Source of the DNA: Niallia circulans NBRC 13626
GTDB taxonomy: Bacteria > Bacillota > Bacilli > Bacillales > Cytobacillaceae
Assembly: GCF_001591585.1 (NCBI RefSeq)
Contig: NZ_BCVE01000026.1
Coordinates: 1-60,934 of the forward strand
DNA length: 60,934 nucleotides
Direction of reading: 5' to 3'
Of this stretch, positions 24,925 to 32,673 are shown in pieces. Numbering within the stretch: position 1 is the first letter of the stretch; each line of letters begins with the position of its first letter. The notes beneath the pieces are model-generated. The model saw nothing but the letters and a program-made list of their open reading frames with translations. It did not search any database and was not told the origin of the DNA. The translations under genes and the position numbers were made by a program.

Positions 24925-26631
24925 TTATCGCGTTCTTTTCGCTATCGACCGTACTGATACCTTAGTACCCTTAGCGAGCTTATATGCGTCTGCTAATGCG
25001 TCTGGACCATCGTCATGATTATGGTTCGGGTACAGTTCGAACATTTCGAGTAATAATCGATGCTCTTTCTTAAATCGGATACGACCGCTTTGTACGTCGG
25101 GCAATAACGCCTCGATACGCAATGCCTTCCGCGTTTTTTGCTTAACCTTGCTAAGTCGTGTTTGCGCGGGATAGCCGTGTTTTTGTAATTCTTCTTGCAG
25201 CTTATCTGCGAACCATTCCTGCGCTTGTTGAGCCTCAACCGCTAATCCTTCATATTGATACTTCAACGTTCTTTTAACGATTTCTTGCATGAATTTATCC
25301 GGCTTTACTCGCTCTAAGAAACAATCAATAACGTAACAAACGCCGGTATCTTGTTTTCTTGCGATTGAGATAAATGCCGAGTAATCGCCTTTTTCCTTAC
25401 CCATCGCAAAGTCTGCCGCGGCATATAAGTCACATTGTGTTAAATCTAAGTCGTAGTCTTCGTAGTAAGTAAATTCGTCAATTTTAAATATCTGCGATTC
25501 CTCATCGACTGGATTGCCGAGATATTCTTGGTTGAAAGCTCGCGCGCCCATCGATTCGCGTTTCTCCATGAAATATTTATAACTATACGCTTGTGGCCAA
25601 AGGACCTTCGTGCCTCGATCCATTTCCGCTTTGTTTGCTTCGTAAAACGAATCCGCATTTATCTTCGCGTCTTTATCATCAGCGTTATAAATCTTGCGCC
25701 ATTCTTCCCATAAATCTTCGCGTTCAGACCACGAAAGGATTGCTGGGAACTTCTTTGATACGAAGTCTTTGCGTTTAGTTAGTACGTGATTAAGGAGCGA
25801 ATCGTAATGAACGATTGTACCCATGTAAATACACTTGCCGCCAAACCCCAACGCCTCTAACATTTCCGAACGGAACCAATGCAAGTTCTTTGCACGTAGT
25901 TCGGGCGTATTCGTATTCTCGCCGCTTTCTAAATCGTCCAGGATGAAAATTCCAGGGCGTTCGGAAAGATGGCGGAGTCCTCTCATTTGCGTTCCAATAC
26001 CTTTCGCTTCCACCTTCGTACCCGCCGACGTAATGAATTCGTATTTATTATCGACTTCATTCATCGAAGGACGCGGATGCAATAAAGGACCGAAATCGTC
26101 GCGAAGCTTTTCGTTAAACTTCAACTGATTTACGGTCCATTTAATAAAGTCGCCGGCAACGTCGGTCGTTTCGGAAACTTCTACGATGTATTTTTGATGC
26201 CTAAACGCGCATTGATGCGCCAAGTAGGAATTCGATAAGTAAGCCGTTTTCGCATGCCGTCGTCCTACCGACCAGCCTACGTTCGTTTCTTGTTCTCCGC
26301 GTGTCACTTCGTCGAGCAGCGAGCAAAGCGTTACGTGAAAGTCCGCCGCATCTTCGTATCGCTGTCCTTCCGGAATCAAGTTCGACGGGTTTTCCGGGTT
26401 GCAGTCCGCGCTAAAATATTCGTACGTAAAGTAAAGTAAATCGTACTCGGCGCGATGTACCCGGTTAAGTTTTTTCAATTCCGCCGCGTCTTGCATCATG
26501 ATATCGATATGTGATTCGGTCGCATTGCCTGTTTCGTATAATTTGCGAATTTTAAGCACGCGTTCCTTTAACAAGTCGATACGAGCTTGACGGGCTTCTC
26601 GGTCGAGCCATTTTCCGTCTATATACGCCAT
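24925..26631 (-). CDS. terL: terminase large subunit
   Basis: 568 residues. The ATPase domain has a degenerate P-loop near 121 (SVGRRHAKT) and Walker B near 230 (IFILDDLES). The RNase H-like nuclease has AAADFAMGKEKGDYSA near 385 and DDGPDALADA near 545. It cuts concatemers and drives DNA into the prohead. Together with the small subunit gene it opens the structural operon. The kind of ends (cos or pac) cannot be read safely from the sequence. Confidence 0.9.
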   Translation of the reverse strand: MAYIDGKWLDREARQARIDLLKERVLKIRKLYETGNATESHIDIMMQDAAELKKLNRVHRAEYDLLYFTYEYFSADCNPENPSNLIPEGQRYEDAADFHVTLCSLLDEVTRGEQETNVGWSVGRRHAKTAYLSNSYLAHQCAFRHQKYIVEVSETTDVAGDFIKWTVNQLKFNEKLRDDFGPLLHPRPSMNEVDNKYEFITSAGTKVEAKGIGTQMRGLRHLSERPGIFILDDLESGENTNTPELRAKNLHWFRSEMLEALGFGGKCIYMGTIVHYDSLLNHVLTKRKDFVSKKFPAILSWSEREDLWEEWRKIYNADDKDAKINADSFYEANKAEMDRGTKVLWPQAYSYKYFMEKRESMGARAFNQEYLGNPVDEESQIFKIDEFTYYEDYDLDLTQCDLYAAADFAMGKEKGDYSAFISIARKQDTGVCYVIDCFLERVKPDKFMQEIVKRTLKYQYEGLAVEAQQAQEWFADKLQEELQKHGYPAQTRLSKVKQKTRKALRIEALLPDVQSGRIRFKKEHRLLLEMFELYPNHNHDDGPDALADAYKLAKGTKVSVRSIAKRTR

Positions 26632-26647
26632 CCACCCGTCACCTCCC

Positions 26648-27082
26648 TTATTTGTTTTCGTCTTTAAGCAGCGAATCTAATTCCGCTAGCTGGCGTTTAA
26701 TTTCGGCCTCACTGCGTTGGGCGTTGTCGTTATTCTCGACGATCGTCTTATCCGTCAGCAAACTAAATCGGCGCATAAACAAATCGATTGCCTTAACGCT
26801 CGGCTGATCGCTTTCGATTAGCTTCAACAATTGTCCGTAAACCTTCGACCGCTTTTCGCTAAGGAAATCGTCGCTGATTTCGTTTTTATATTCGATAAAA
26901 TTGCGATTCTTCGTTTTCCATTCCCAAATCGTTTTATAGGTCACGCCTACCTCTTCGGCAATTTCAGCGTAAGATAATTTCGATTCATCTTTGTTCGACT
27001 TCAAATCGTTTTCGACGAGCATATACGCTGCTTTCTTTTGCTGCTCCGTTAATTTTGCTGCGAGTTCTTGTAATCGGCTCAT
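26648..27082 (-). CDS. terS: terminase small subunit (phBC6A51-type)
   Basis: 144 residues. An N-terminal helix-turn-helix (LSYAEIAEEVGVTYKTIWEW) and helical C-terminus correspond to the phBC6A51-family proteins of Bacillus phages, which act as small terminase subunits recognising the packaging site. It directly precedes terL with a 16-bp gap. Confidence 0.8.
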   Translation of the reverse strand: MSRLQELAAKLTEQQKKAAYMLVENDLKSNKDESKLSYAEIAEEVGVTYKTIWEWKTKNRNFIEYKNEISDDFLSEKRSKVYGQLLKLIESDQPSVKAIDLFMRRFSLLTDKTIVENNDNAQRSEAEIKRQLAELDSLLKDENK

Positions 27083-27116
27083 TTCGTTGCCCCTCCTTCG
27101 GTTTATTTTTGCGCAT

Positions 27117-27149
27117 AGAAAAAGGCAACCGGCTGTGCGTCCGATTACC
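27117..27149 (-). terminator. rho-independent terminator after serine recombinase
   Basis: Hairpin GGTAATCGG/CCGGTTGCC (two G-U pairs) followed on the minus strand by five Ts. It overlaps the recombinase stop codon and insulates the terminase operon from upstream transcription. Confidence 0.8.
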
Positions 27150-27699
27150 CTTTGCGTTCTTTTAAGTATTTGTATAACGTTGTTTTTCCAATGCCGGTCA
27201 TTTCCGTAATTTCCGGCACGGTATAGTCGCCACTGTCATATAGTCGCAGCGCTTTGTCTACTGCGTCATTCTTGGCGCTTGGTCGTCCGCCTTTGCGTCC
27301 GCGTGCCCTCGCCGACTCTAAGCCCGCCTTAGTACGCTCGCTTATGATATCGCGTTCTAATTCCGCAATAGAAGCCATTGTGCGAAAGAAGAACCGCCCC
27401 ATTGCCGTTGACGTGTCGATTTTATCCTGGATTGATTCGAAGTCCACTCCGGCAGCCTCGAACGTTTCTGTCAATTCGATGAGATGCTTCGTTGACCGTG
27501 AAATACGATCGAGTTTATATACGACTATCTTGTCGCCTTTTCGCATCTTGCCGAGCATTTCGTTTAACTTCGGTCGGTCTTTCTTTGTGCCGCTTATTTT
27601 TTCGACGAATAATTCGTCCACTCCGATTTTAGTTAACGCATCAATTTGCAAATCCAACGATTGATCTTCCGTACTAACACGCGCATATCCAAACAACAT
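27145..27699 (-). CDS. serine recombinase of the resolvase/invertase group
   Basis: 184 residues, the size of Tn3-type resolvases and Hin-like invertases. The nucleophile Ser is in YARVSTEDQ. DRISRSTKHLIEL and an E helix (AELERDIISERTKAG) follow. The C-terminal HTH is YTVPEITEMTGIGKTTLY. On plasmids such enzymes resolve multimers. A candidate crossover palindrome lies 38 bp upstream of the start. No invertible segment is evident in the fibre genes, so multimer resolution is the better guess. Confidence 0.8.
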   Translation of the reverse strand: MLFGYARVSTEDQSLDLQIDALTKIGVDELFVEKISGTKKDRPKLNEMLGKMRKGDKIVVYKLDRISRSTKHLIELTETFEAAGVDFESIQDKIDTSTAMGRFFFRTMASIAELERDIISERTKAGLESARARGRKGGRPSAKNDAVDKALRLYDSGDYTVPEITEMTGIGKTTLYKYLKERKG

Positions 27700-27736
27700 T
27701 TCCGACGCCTCCGTTTTCGTTTCTTTTCGTCTGTAC

Positions 27737-27763
27737 TTCGTTTATAATTCGATTGTACACGAA
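27737..27763. repeat. candidate res crossover site
   Basis: A 27-bp imperfect palindrome: 12-bp arms TTCGTTTATAAT and ATTGTACACGAA (10 of 12 positions symmetric) around a 3-bp centre. It lies in the promoter region of the serine recombinase, where self-regulating resolvase sites usually sit. Confidence 0.4.
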
Positions 27764-27901
27764 ACGAGTGATTGCGTCAATAGATTTACGGACGTTTTAC
27801 GGAAGATTTATTCGACGCCCCGAGTTTGAAAATTTTGCGAGAAAGTTTCCGGCACCAGGAGCGATTTGTTTTTCTGGACCGCCCCGGCCCCTTCCGCTTT
27901 C

Positions 27902-28039
27902 ATCGTTCGTTTAACGGTTTGCATTTCCGAACTCCGAACGTTGATTAACGAACGGCTTTTCGAACTGTATAATCGGCATTAATGCGTTACAATCATCGTG
28001 TTACTCATTCGTTCAGTAAACGGTCGTTAAACGAACGAT
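27902..28039. repeat. 15-bp inverted repeat, long spacing
   Basis: ATCGTTCGTTTAACG at 27902-27916 is exactly inverted at 28025-28039. Two degenerate relatives lie between them (27953-27964 and 28003-28018). These may be accessory resolvase subsites or initiator boxes. Confidence 0.5.
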
Positions 28040-28240
28040 TATACTTTGCAATACGTGAGCAACCCCGTGAGTTTGACAAGCGTCTCTCCTTCGACGACCG
28101 AAAGCTGGTTGTAGTTACGGTAGATAACCGCATAGCATGCGTATTATTCCGAGTTCCTACTATTATATTGTATGCGTATATACGGGCGTAATATGGTGCG
28201 TTATTTCCTACCATACTTTACACGATATTTATGCGCCTAA

Positions 28241-28472
28241 TTCCCGCTCATAGGAATCGGGCGTCATATTATTCTCTTTCATCGCTTACGCTCTTTTATT
28301 TGCAATAAGATATATGCAATAATAACTACAGCGTCTATTTACGAAAGTAAATGGGCGCAATCTTTATTATTATTAATTTGTTCTTGTTAATTTGTTCTTA
28401 TTATATTCCCGTTCATAGGAATTGATTAATTCCCATTCGTAGGAATCGAATGATTCCCGTTGGTAGGAATCG
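28241..28472. repeat. iterons TTCCC-N8-AGGAATCG (origin candidate)
   Basis: One copy at 28241-28260 and three in a strict 24-bp period at 28406, 28430 and 28454. The consensus TTCCCGTTCRTAGGAATCG is a partial dyad (TTCC/GGAA). The array ends 8 bp after the stop codon of the initiator-like gene at 28480. Confidence 0.7.
28373..28400. repeat. AT-rich 14-bp tandem repeat (unwinding element candidate)
   Basis: TTAATTTGTTCTTG and TTAATTTGTTCTTA are adjacent, within a long AT-rich run right beside the 24-bp iterons. This is the usual layout of a DNA unwinding element in iteron origins. Confidence 0.5.
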
Positions 28473-28479
28473 GGCAACT

Positions 28480-28866
28480 TTACGCCTCATCTTTCCGTTC
28501 ATACAACGGCATATACATTTTCTTCGTATGTCCATACCACGGAATCTTTCGCGTAATCATTACGCCTTCACTAACGAGTATGTCGAATAATCCTTTTATG
28601 CGGTCTTTATGAATGCCGGTATCCTCTGCGATCTGAGTCACGCTAGGAAACGCCCATAAATACGCCTGCTGCTCGCTCTGTCCATTTACGTAGGCATGAA
28701 CGTACATATACAGCGTAAGGCAATCACGGGCTTTCTTACCGTCGTATTTCGTCTTTAATTCCGGCAATAACTCACGGTAAATAAAATGTGGTATCGGCGC
28801 ATAACCGCCTTTCAACACGCGCTCTTTTTGGCGCATGGCTTCGAGCTGTTCCTTCGATAGATTCAT
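28480..28866 (-). CDS. winged-helix initiator-like protein, 128 aa
   Basis: N-terminal basic segment, then a helical domain and a winged helix (WAFPSVTQIAEDTGIHKDRI, ending in a wing KIPWYGHTKKMYM). Such proteins are annotated in Bacillus phages as replication or DNA-binding proteins. The iteron array immediately downstream makes an initiator role likely. ATG 28866 follows GGAGGACG. Confidence 0.65.
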   Translation of the reverse strand: MNLSKEQLEAMRQKERVLKGGYAPIPHFIYRELLPELKTKYDGKKARDCLTLYMYVHAYVNGQSEQQAYLWAFPSVTQIAEDTGIHKDRIKGLFDILVSEGVMITRKIPWYGHTKKMYMPLYERKDEA

Positions 28867-28923
28867 CGTATCGTCCTCCGTTTATAAGAATTCAATTTAA
28901 CGCGCTGGCTGATCTGCGGCTTG

Positions 28924-29100
28924 TTACGCGGGTCTTTTCGCAGCCCATTCGCTCAACAATCGATGTAATTCGTCGGTGCGTTTATATTGCCAAAACTTAC
29001 GCATTGTCTTTTCGTTTAGACCTGCGCAAATATAGCGCTGGTTGTGCTCCGTTAGGAATGCGTGTAGCTTAATCGAATAGCAATAGTAAAATTCGTTCAT
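28924..29100 (-). CDS. small phage protein (DUF5659-like), 58 aa
   Basis: Starts MNEFYYCYSIKLHAFL and continues with NQRYICAGLNEKTMRKFWQY, a pattern seen in small phage proteins of the DUF5659 type that report or bind a ligand of unknown nature. AACGGAGG precedes the ATG. Confidence 0.65.
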   Translation of the reverse strand: MNEFYYCYSIKLHAFLTEHNQRYICAGLNEKTMRKFWQYKRTDELHRLLSEWAAKRPA

Positions 29101-29118
29101 GTAAATACCTCCGTTAAA

Positions 29119-29361
29119 TTAAACTTTTTCGTAAGTTTGCTCGAATATATCCGGTTTGCACGGATAGCGTTCGCCTTTCACACCGGTAATAATATAATCA
29201 CCTGGAGAAACGATCATATCGCCTTCAAGCGTTTTAATATACGGTTTCATTACCACTCCACGGACGTTTTCTGCTATAGGCGCTAATGTAAAACCGTCCT
29301 CTAACCCTTCTCGATACAGTTCCGCTTCGACTACGACTGGTTTCTTTCGATATTTACTCAT
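29119..29361 (-). CDS. small conserved phage protein, 80 aa
   Basis: The ending (PGDYIITGVKGERYPCKPD, then FEQTYE) is a widespread phage motif found in small proteins of unknown function, usually beginning with YRKKPVVVEA as here. Its ATG overlaps the stop of the preceding gene by 4 nt. Confidence 0.7.
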   Translation of the reverse strand: MSKYRKKPVVVEAELYREGLEDGFTLAPIAENVRGVVMKPYIKTLEGDMIVSPGDYIITGVKGERYPCKPDIFEQTYEKV

Positions 29362-29915
29362 TCGCTGCCACCTCGCACAGGAAAGTTACCTTGTACTTCG
29401 TTTATAGTCGAAATATATACGGTATGATTTTTACCGTCAGTTACCGTATATCCTTTAGTCGGATGATTAACGTCTTTATCTGCCGGAAATACGTGCCCAT
29501 TTCTATGACGTCCTTGCATAATCGCTTCAACGACCTTTTCGGCGTCTTCCGTGCTAATCGGAAGTGAATTCGCAATTATGTTCGCTAAGTTAAATTGCGG
29601 CGCTTCTTCCAGTTCGCGCAATACTTGCGAAGAACTTTCAAGTTCGCGTAGTTCTTTTGCGGCCTTTTTCGCTTCACGTTGCAGCGCTTTAAGTCCGGTA
29701 AGTGCTTCGGAAATGTCTACGTCAACCTTACACGTTAATTCTCCGACTGTTTTTACGTTGTCTTCCTTGAGAAAATAACGACTATCGTTAATGTATAACG
29801 TTATCCCCTTCGGTTCTTTTTCTACGCCATTAACCTCCGGATAATTCTCGTCTAATACGACCTTTTTTAATACGTCCATTACTACTTCGCGCGACGTTTC
29901 GTTTTTGTCCGCCAT
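29358..29915 (-). CDS. hypothetical phage protein, 185 aa
   Basis: ATG 29915 is chosen because AAAGGAG lies 9 bases upstream; the frame is open further but without a ribosome site. A coiled coil occupies about 85-120 (LKALQREAKKAAKELRELES). A C-terminal beta segment reads GYTVTDGKNHTVYIST. No family is recognised. An intrinsic terminator ends only about 25 bp before the start codon, so expression may depend on readthrough or on a promoter inside the preceding leader. Confidence 0.6.
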   Translation of the reverse strand: MADKNETSREVVMDVLKKVVLDENYPEVNGVEKEPKGITLYINDSRYFLKEDNVKTVGELTCKVDVDISEALTGLKALQREAKKAAKELRELESSSQVLRELEEAPQFNLANIIANSLPISTEDAEKVVEAIMQGRHRNGHVFPADKDVNHPTKGYTVTDGKNHTVYISTINEVQGNFPVRGGSE

Positions 29916-29940
29916 GTTCATCGTCTCCTTTGCGTTAAGT

Positions 29941-29966
29941 AAAATAAAAGCCCGCCGAAGCGAGCG
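29941..29966 (-). terminator. rho-independent terminator in a leader
   Basis: Stem GCTCGC/GCGGGC with a TTCG tetraloop, followed on the minus strand by TTTTATTTT. It lies 25 bp ahead of the next start codon, the position of an attenuator. Confidence 0.8.
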
Positions 29967-30156
29967 TGACAATATGCGGAATGGCTCCGAAAGGAATCCC
30001 GAAGCTGGATTTTAGCGCCCTAACCGGCGTGATACCATCCGCCTAGTATCGATTAATCTACGATTTTAAGGCGATAATCGTGAACGCAGTTAATTTTTTC
30101 GCTAAAAGGGGCTTACCCACTTTATATACCGCGAAACTAAGCGAAAGTAAGACGAA
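29967..30156 (-). ncRNA. structured leader, possible cis-regulatory RNA
   Basis: A 190-nt noncoding stretch upstream of the terminator. It carries successive hairpins on the minus strand: GGCG...CGCC, CGCC-GGTTAG-GGCG and AATCC...GGATT. A TATATA box with a following GGGTAAGCCCC lies at its beginning. This could be an attenuator, a riboswitch or a small RNA. I do not recognise a known class. Confidence 0.4.
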
Positions 30157-30546
30157 TCACCTTAAATAACTCGCCGACTTGGCGCTCTGCATCGTATTGT
30201 CTGCGTCTATAAACGTCGTCGCTCGCTTGCCGGTTATGTGTGCCGGTCCTATTTCGATTTCCTCGCGCCACCATTCGCGCTTTTTCCTGCGGTCATACTG
30301 GCGATCACTAAGAACCGGCTCGTCTTCGTGCGTCATTTTATGCTCGTTCGGGTCCGTCACTTCCTCGTACAGACACAACGTCGCCAATCGGTCCAATGCG
30401 TTTACTGGCGGTCTTTTCCCATTCGCCGCAATATATTCCTCCGTAAGCCTTTCGATTGCTTCAAATCGTGCACCACGCGGTAAGTTGCCCGCTTTTGTCT
30501 GCGCCCATAATTCGTCTATTTGCGCGTTTAGTTGCTCGTTGTTCAT
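30157..30546 (-). CDS. hypothetical phage protein, 129 aa
   Basis: Helical N-terminal half (EQLNAQIDELWAQTKAGNLP) followed by a charged region rich in Arg and Trp. The start overlaps the end of the sigma region 4-like gene by 4 nt (ATGA type), so the two are cotranslated. Family unknown. Confidence 0.6.
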   Translation of the reverse strand: MNNEQLNAQIDELWAQTKAGNLPRGARFEAIERLTEEYIAANGKRPPVNALDRLATLCLYEEVTDPNEHKMTHEDEPVLSDRQYDRRKKREWWREEIEIGPAHITGKRATTFIDADNTMQSAKSASYLR

Positions 30547-30908
30547 ACTTCCGCCTCCACTGTCGTATTTTCATCGCTCAAACTGTAACCCTCACCGCGC
30601 CTGCTCCACGCCTCATACACGCGAGCAATCTTCGTCAGCGCCACGTTTACCAACCGATTCACCGTTTGCTTACTTACGCCGAGCTGCTGCGCCGTATCCA
30701 CTTGCGACAAGTCCTGGCGAAACACTAACGTCAGTGCTTGCCGTTGCCTTGTCGTTAAGTCCGCACGCTCGATTGCCGTTTCTAAGTCGGCAAGGATAAC
30801 GCAAGCATCGTAATCGCCTGCATAACGCCTGCTGACTAGCGCGTGGTAGTCGCCGAGTAATATGCGAACTCCGTCGGCATTGTCGAGCGCTGGGTATTTC
30901 GCTTCCAA
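30543..30908 (-). CDS. sigma region 4/ArpU-like transcription regulator
   Basis: 121 residues. The core (about 50-105) is a sigma-70 region 4 helix-turn-helix (LTTRQRQALTLVFRQDLS, then QLGVSKQTVNRLVNVAL). Proteins of this size and position, upstream of the terminase operon, are ArpU-like late transcription activators in Gram-positive phages. A divergent plus-strand promoter and gene lie just upstream. Confidence 0.75.
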   Translation of the reverse strand: MEAKYPALDNADGVRILLGDYHALVSRRYAGDYDACVILADLETAIERADLTTRQRQALTLVFRQDLSQVDTAQQLGVSKQTVNRLVNVALTKIARVYEAWSRRGEGYSLSDENTTVEAEV

Positions 30909-30971
30909 TGCGCGCTCCTTTGCGTGTAAATCCGTTTTGACTGTTCCGATAGCAATCAGTCCCCTTTCGCG

Positions 30972-31000
30972 TTGTCATTTTCGTTCTAATTGCGTATAAT
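30972..31000 (+). promoter_or_regulatory. promoter of the lone plus-strand gene
   Basis: TTGTCA (30972-30977), exact 17-bp spacer, TATAAT (30995-31000). The only convincing rightward promoter between 6 and 50 kb. Confidence 0.75.
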
Positions 31001-31032
31001 GTTCGTATAAATCAATGATTGGACGTGTTATT

Positions 31033-31395
31033 ATGCCGTTTACTCCGTTAAATTTCGGCGGTCGTGGCGAAGTCGCAATGACGATCGATGTGGCCATGCG
31101 CTTGCGATTTTCTGCCAAAGCCGTTAAAGAATTAGCGTTAACTCAATTTACGCCTGTTGTCGTAAGTGTCGACGTTGAAAATAAGCGAATCGGCGTTGCG
31201 AAACAAGAACTTGCGAAGGTGCCGAACGCCTCGACTGTGCGCCCTGACAAACGCAATTACCTCGGCACGAAAGCCGGTAAGGACGTTTGCGATAAATTAG
31301 CGCTGACCAAGGCGGACTTGCCAGCGACGTTTAAATACGTAGGGAAAGTCGACGAAGGTACCGTATTTTGGCACGCGTTTGAACTAAACCGTTAG
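31033..31395 (+). CDS. unrecognised plus-strand protein, 120 aa
   Basis: The only sizeable plus-strand gene in the 45 kb of lytic genes. It starts MPFTPLNFGGRGEVAMTI and contains two short beta-alpha units (VAMRLRFSAKAVKELAL and TPVVVSVDVENKRIGVAK). It has its own strong promoter and a convergent methyltransferase gene downstream. ATG 31033 is preferred over ATG 31015 because the latter leaves almost no leader. The strong isolated promoter suggests expression in the lysogen or immediate early. Function unknown. Confidence 0.6.
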   Translation: MPFTPLNFGGRGEVAMTIDVAMRLRFSAKAVKELALTQFTPVVVSVDVENKRIGVAKQELAKVPNASTVRPDKRNYLGTKAGKDVCDKLALTKADLPATFKYVGKVDEGTVFWHAFELNR

Positions 31396-31404
31396 GGTGA
31401 TCCG

Positions 31405-32673
31405 TTAATTTAGGTACGTGATAAGTCGCTTGCCTATTGCGCTTATTACGTTGACCGTGACGGCATTGCCCGCCTGTTTATACAATTGGCTATTCGAAAT
31501 GCCACCTTCGACTAGCTTATCGAACTCGCTATCCGGAAAGCCTTGCAGGCGGAAACATTCGCGCGGAGTTAGCTTGCGGATGCGGTAGTGTGGTGCGCTC
31601 GTTATTCGGTTGCCTTCGCCCTTGTTTGTTGTAAGGGTCGGCGCTAATCCCGCGTCTATATCGTAAACTTGCCCGTTCATTCCGCTGCCAGACGGATTGG
31701 TGTTTCCGATAGATTTTACGCTAACCTCTTCCGCACCGAGCATTTGCGGTTCGACCACGCCTTGATTAATTCCGCGCTTTGTTGCTTCCCTGATAGGTAA
31801 GCCCTCTATAATGCCGTGTCTATCCTTGACAGTCAGAGCGCTCATAGGCTCATCATTGGATTTTATACGAGTTCCATTCTGATTTTTAGTAACTATTTCA
31901 GGTGAACAAATCGCATTAATATCCTTATCCTCTCTTTTTTCTAGGACTTCGATTTCTCTACCGCGCAATTTAGCCACTAGTTTCGCTGTCTTCTCTTCGC
32001 TCAAATAATACTTTTCATCGACGTTATCCTCGAGTATATCTCGCAATCTAGTCGTTACTTCTTCCTGCGCTGGCCAATCGAAATTAAACGTCTTAACGCC
32101 TTCTATTTCGCTTATTCTTTTCTTTCCTTTCGCTACAACGTTCGACCCTTCGATTTGCCACGGTTGGTGTTCGATTAAATCGTCCCTTACTGCGATGATA
32201 AAGATACGCTCGCGATTCTGTGGGACACCGAAGTATTTCGAATTCAGCACGTTAAAATCAACGGTGTAGCCGATATCAGCCAACGTTTGAATAATCGTAT
32301 CTAGCGTTTTGCCTTTATCGTGCGATATAAGACCTTTCACGTTTTCGAGCAGTAGCGCTTTTGGTCGCTTCACTTTCGCAATACGTGCGATTTCGAAGAA
32401 TAACGTTCCGCGAGTGTCATCGAATCCTAATCGCTTACCCGCAACGCTGAATGCTTGGCAAGGAAACCCGCCGACTAATAAATCGTGATCCGGCACATCT
32501 TCCGGAGCGATCTTCGTAACGTCACCGACTGTTGGGTGTCCGTATAATATTTCGTACGATTGATTCGCATATTTATCTATTTCGGAAGCCATTACGCAAG
32601 TGCCACCGAGTTTATTTAACGCTTGCTCAAACCCGCCTATGCCGGAAAATAAAGATACATAATTAAACGTCAT
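31405..32673 (-). CDS. DNA (cytosine-5) methyltransferase
   Basis: 422 residues with the C5-methyltransferase motifs in order: I LFSGIGGFE, IV GGFPCQAFS (catalytic Cys), VI LLENVKGL, VIII PQNRERIFI, X KQAGNAVTVNVI. The variable region between VIII and IX is about 190 residues and includes a stretch (31830-32030) that is clearly more AT-rich than the rest, as if the target-recognition domain had been exchanged. It would protect phage DNA from host restriction. No companion endonuclease is visible. The specificity cannot be read from the sequence. Confidence 0.9.
   Translation of the reverse strand: MTFNYVSLFSGIGGFEQALNKLGGTCVMASEIDKYANQSYEILYGHPTVGDVTKIAPEDVPDHDLLVGGFPCQAFSVAGKRLGFDDTRGTLFFEIARIAKVKRPKALLLENVKGLISHDKGKTLDTIIQTLADIGYTVDFNVLNSKYFGVPQNRERIFIIAVRDDLIEHQPWQIEGSNVVAKGKKRISEIEGVKTFNFDWPAQEEVTTRLRDILEDNVDEKYYLSEEKTAKLVAKLRGREIEVLEKREDKDINAICSPEIVTKNQNGTRIKSNDEPMSALTVKDRHGIIEGLPIREATKRGINQGVVEPQMLGAEEVSVKSIGNTNPSGSGMNGQVYDIDAGLAPTLTTNKGEGNRITSAPHYRIRKLTPRECFRLQGFPDSEFDKLVEGGISNSQLYKQAGNAVTVNVISAIGKRLITYLN

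Larger units (their letters stand above)
27700..28479. other. 780-bp noncoding region: recombination and origin-like sites
   Basis: No convincing gene. It holds the resolvase leader with a dyad at 27737-27763, a family of CGTT(C)GTTTAACG-like repeats in both orientations (27902-27916, 27953-27964, 28003-28018, 28025-28039), four TTCCC...GGAA iterons (28241-28472) and an AT-rich stretch (28300-28405) with a 14-bp tandem repeat. The combination looks like a replication origin plus resolution site. Confidence 0.6.

Noticed and set aside
28406-28472. CRISPR-like array
   Set aside because: Units are 24 bp with only about 5 variable bases between 19-bp repeats, so there are no spacers; iterons fit better. 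No cas genes are present; the Cas4-like nuclease at 41228 belongs to the replication block.
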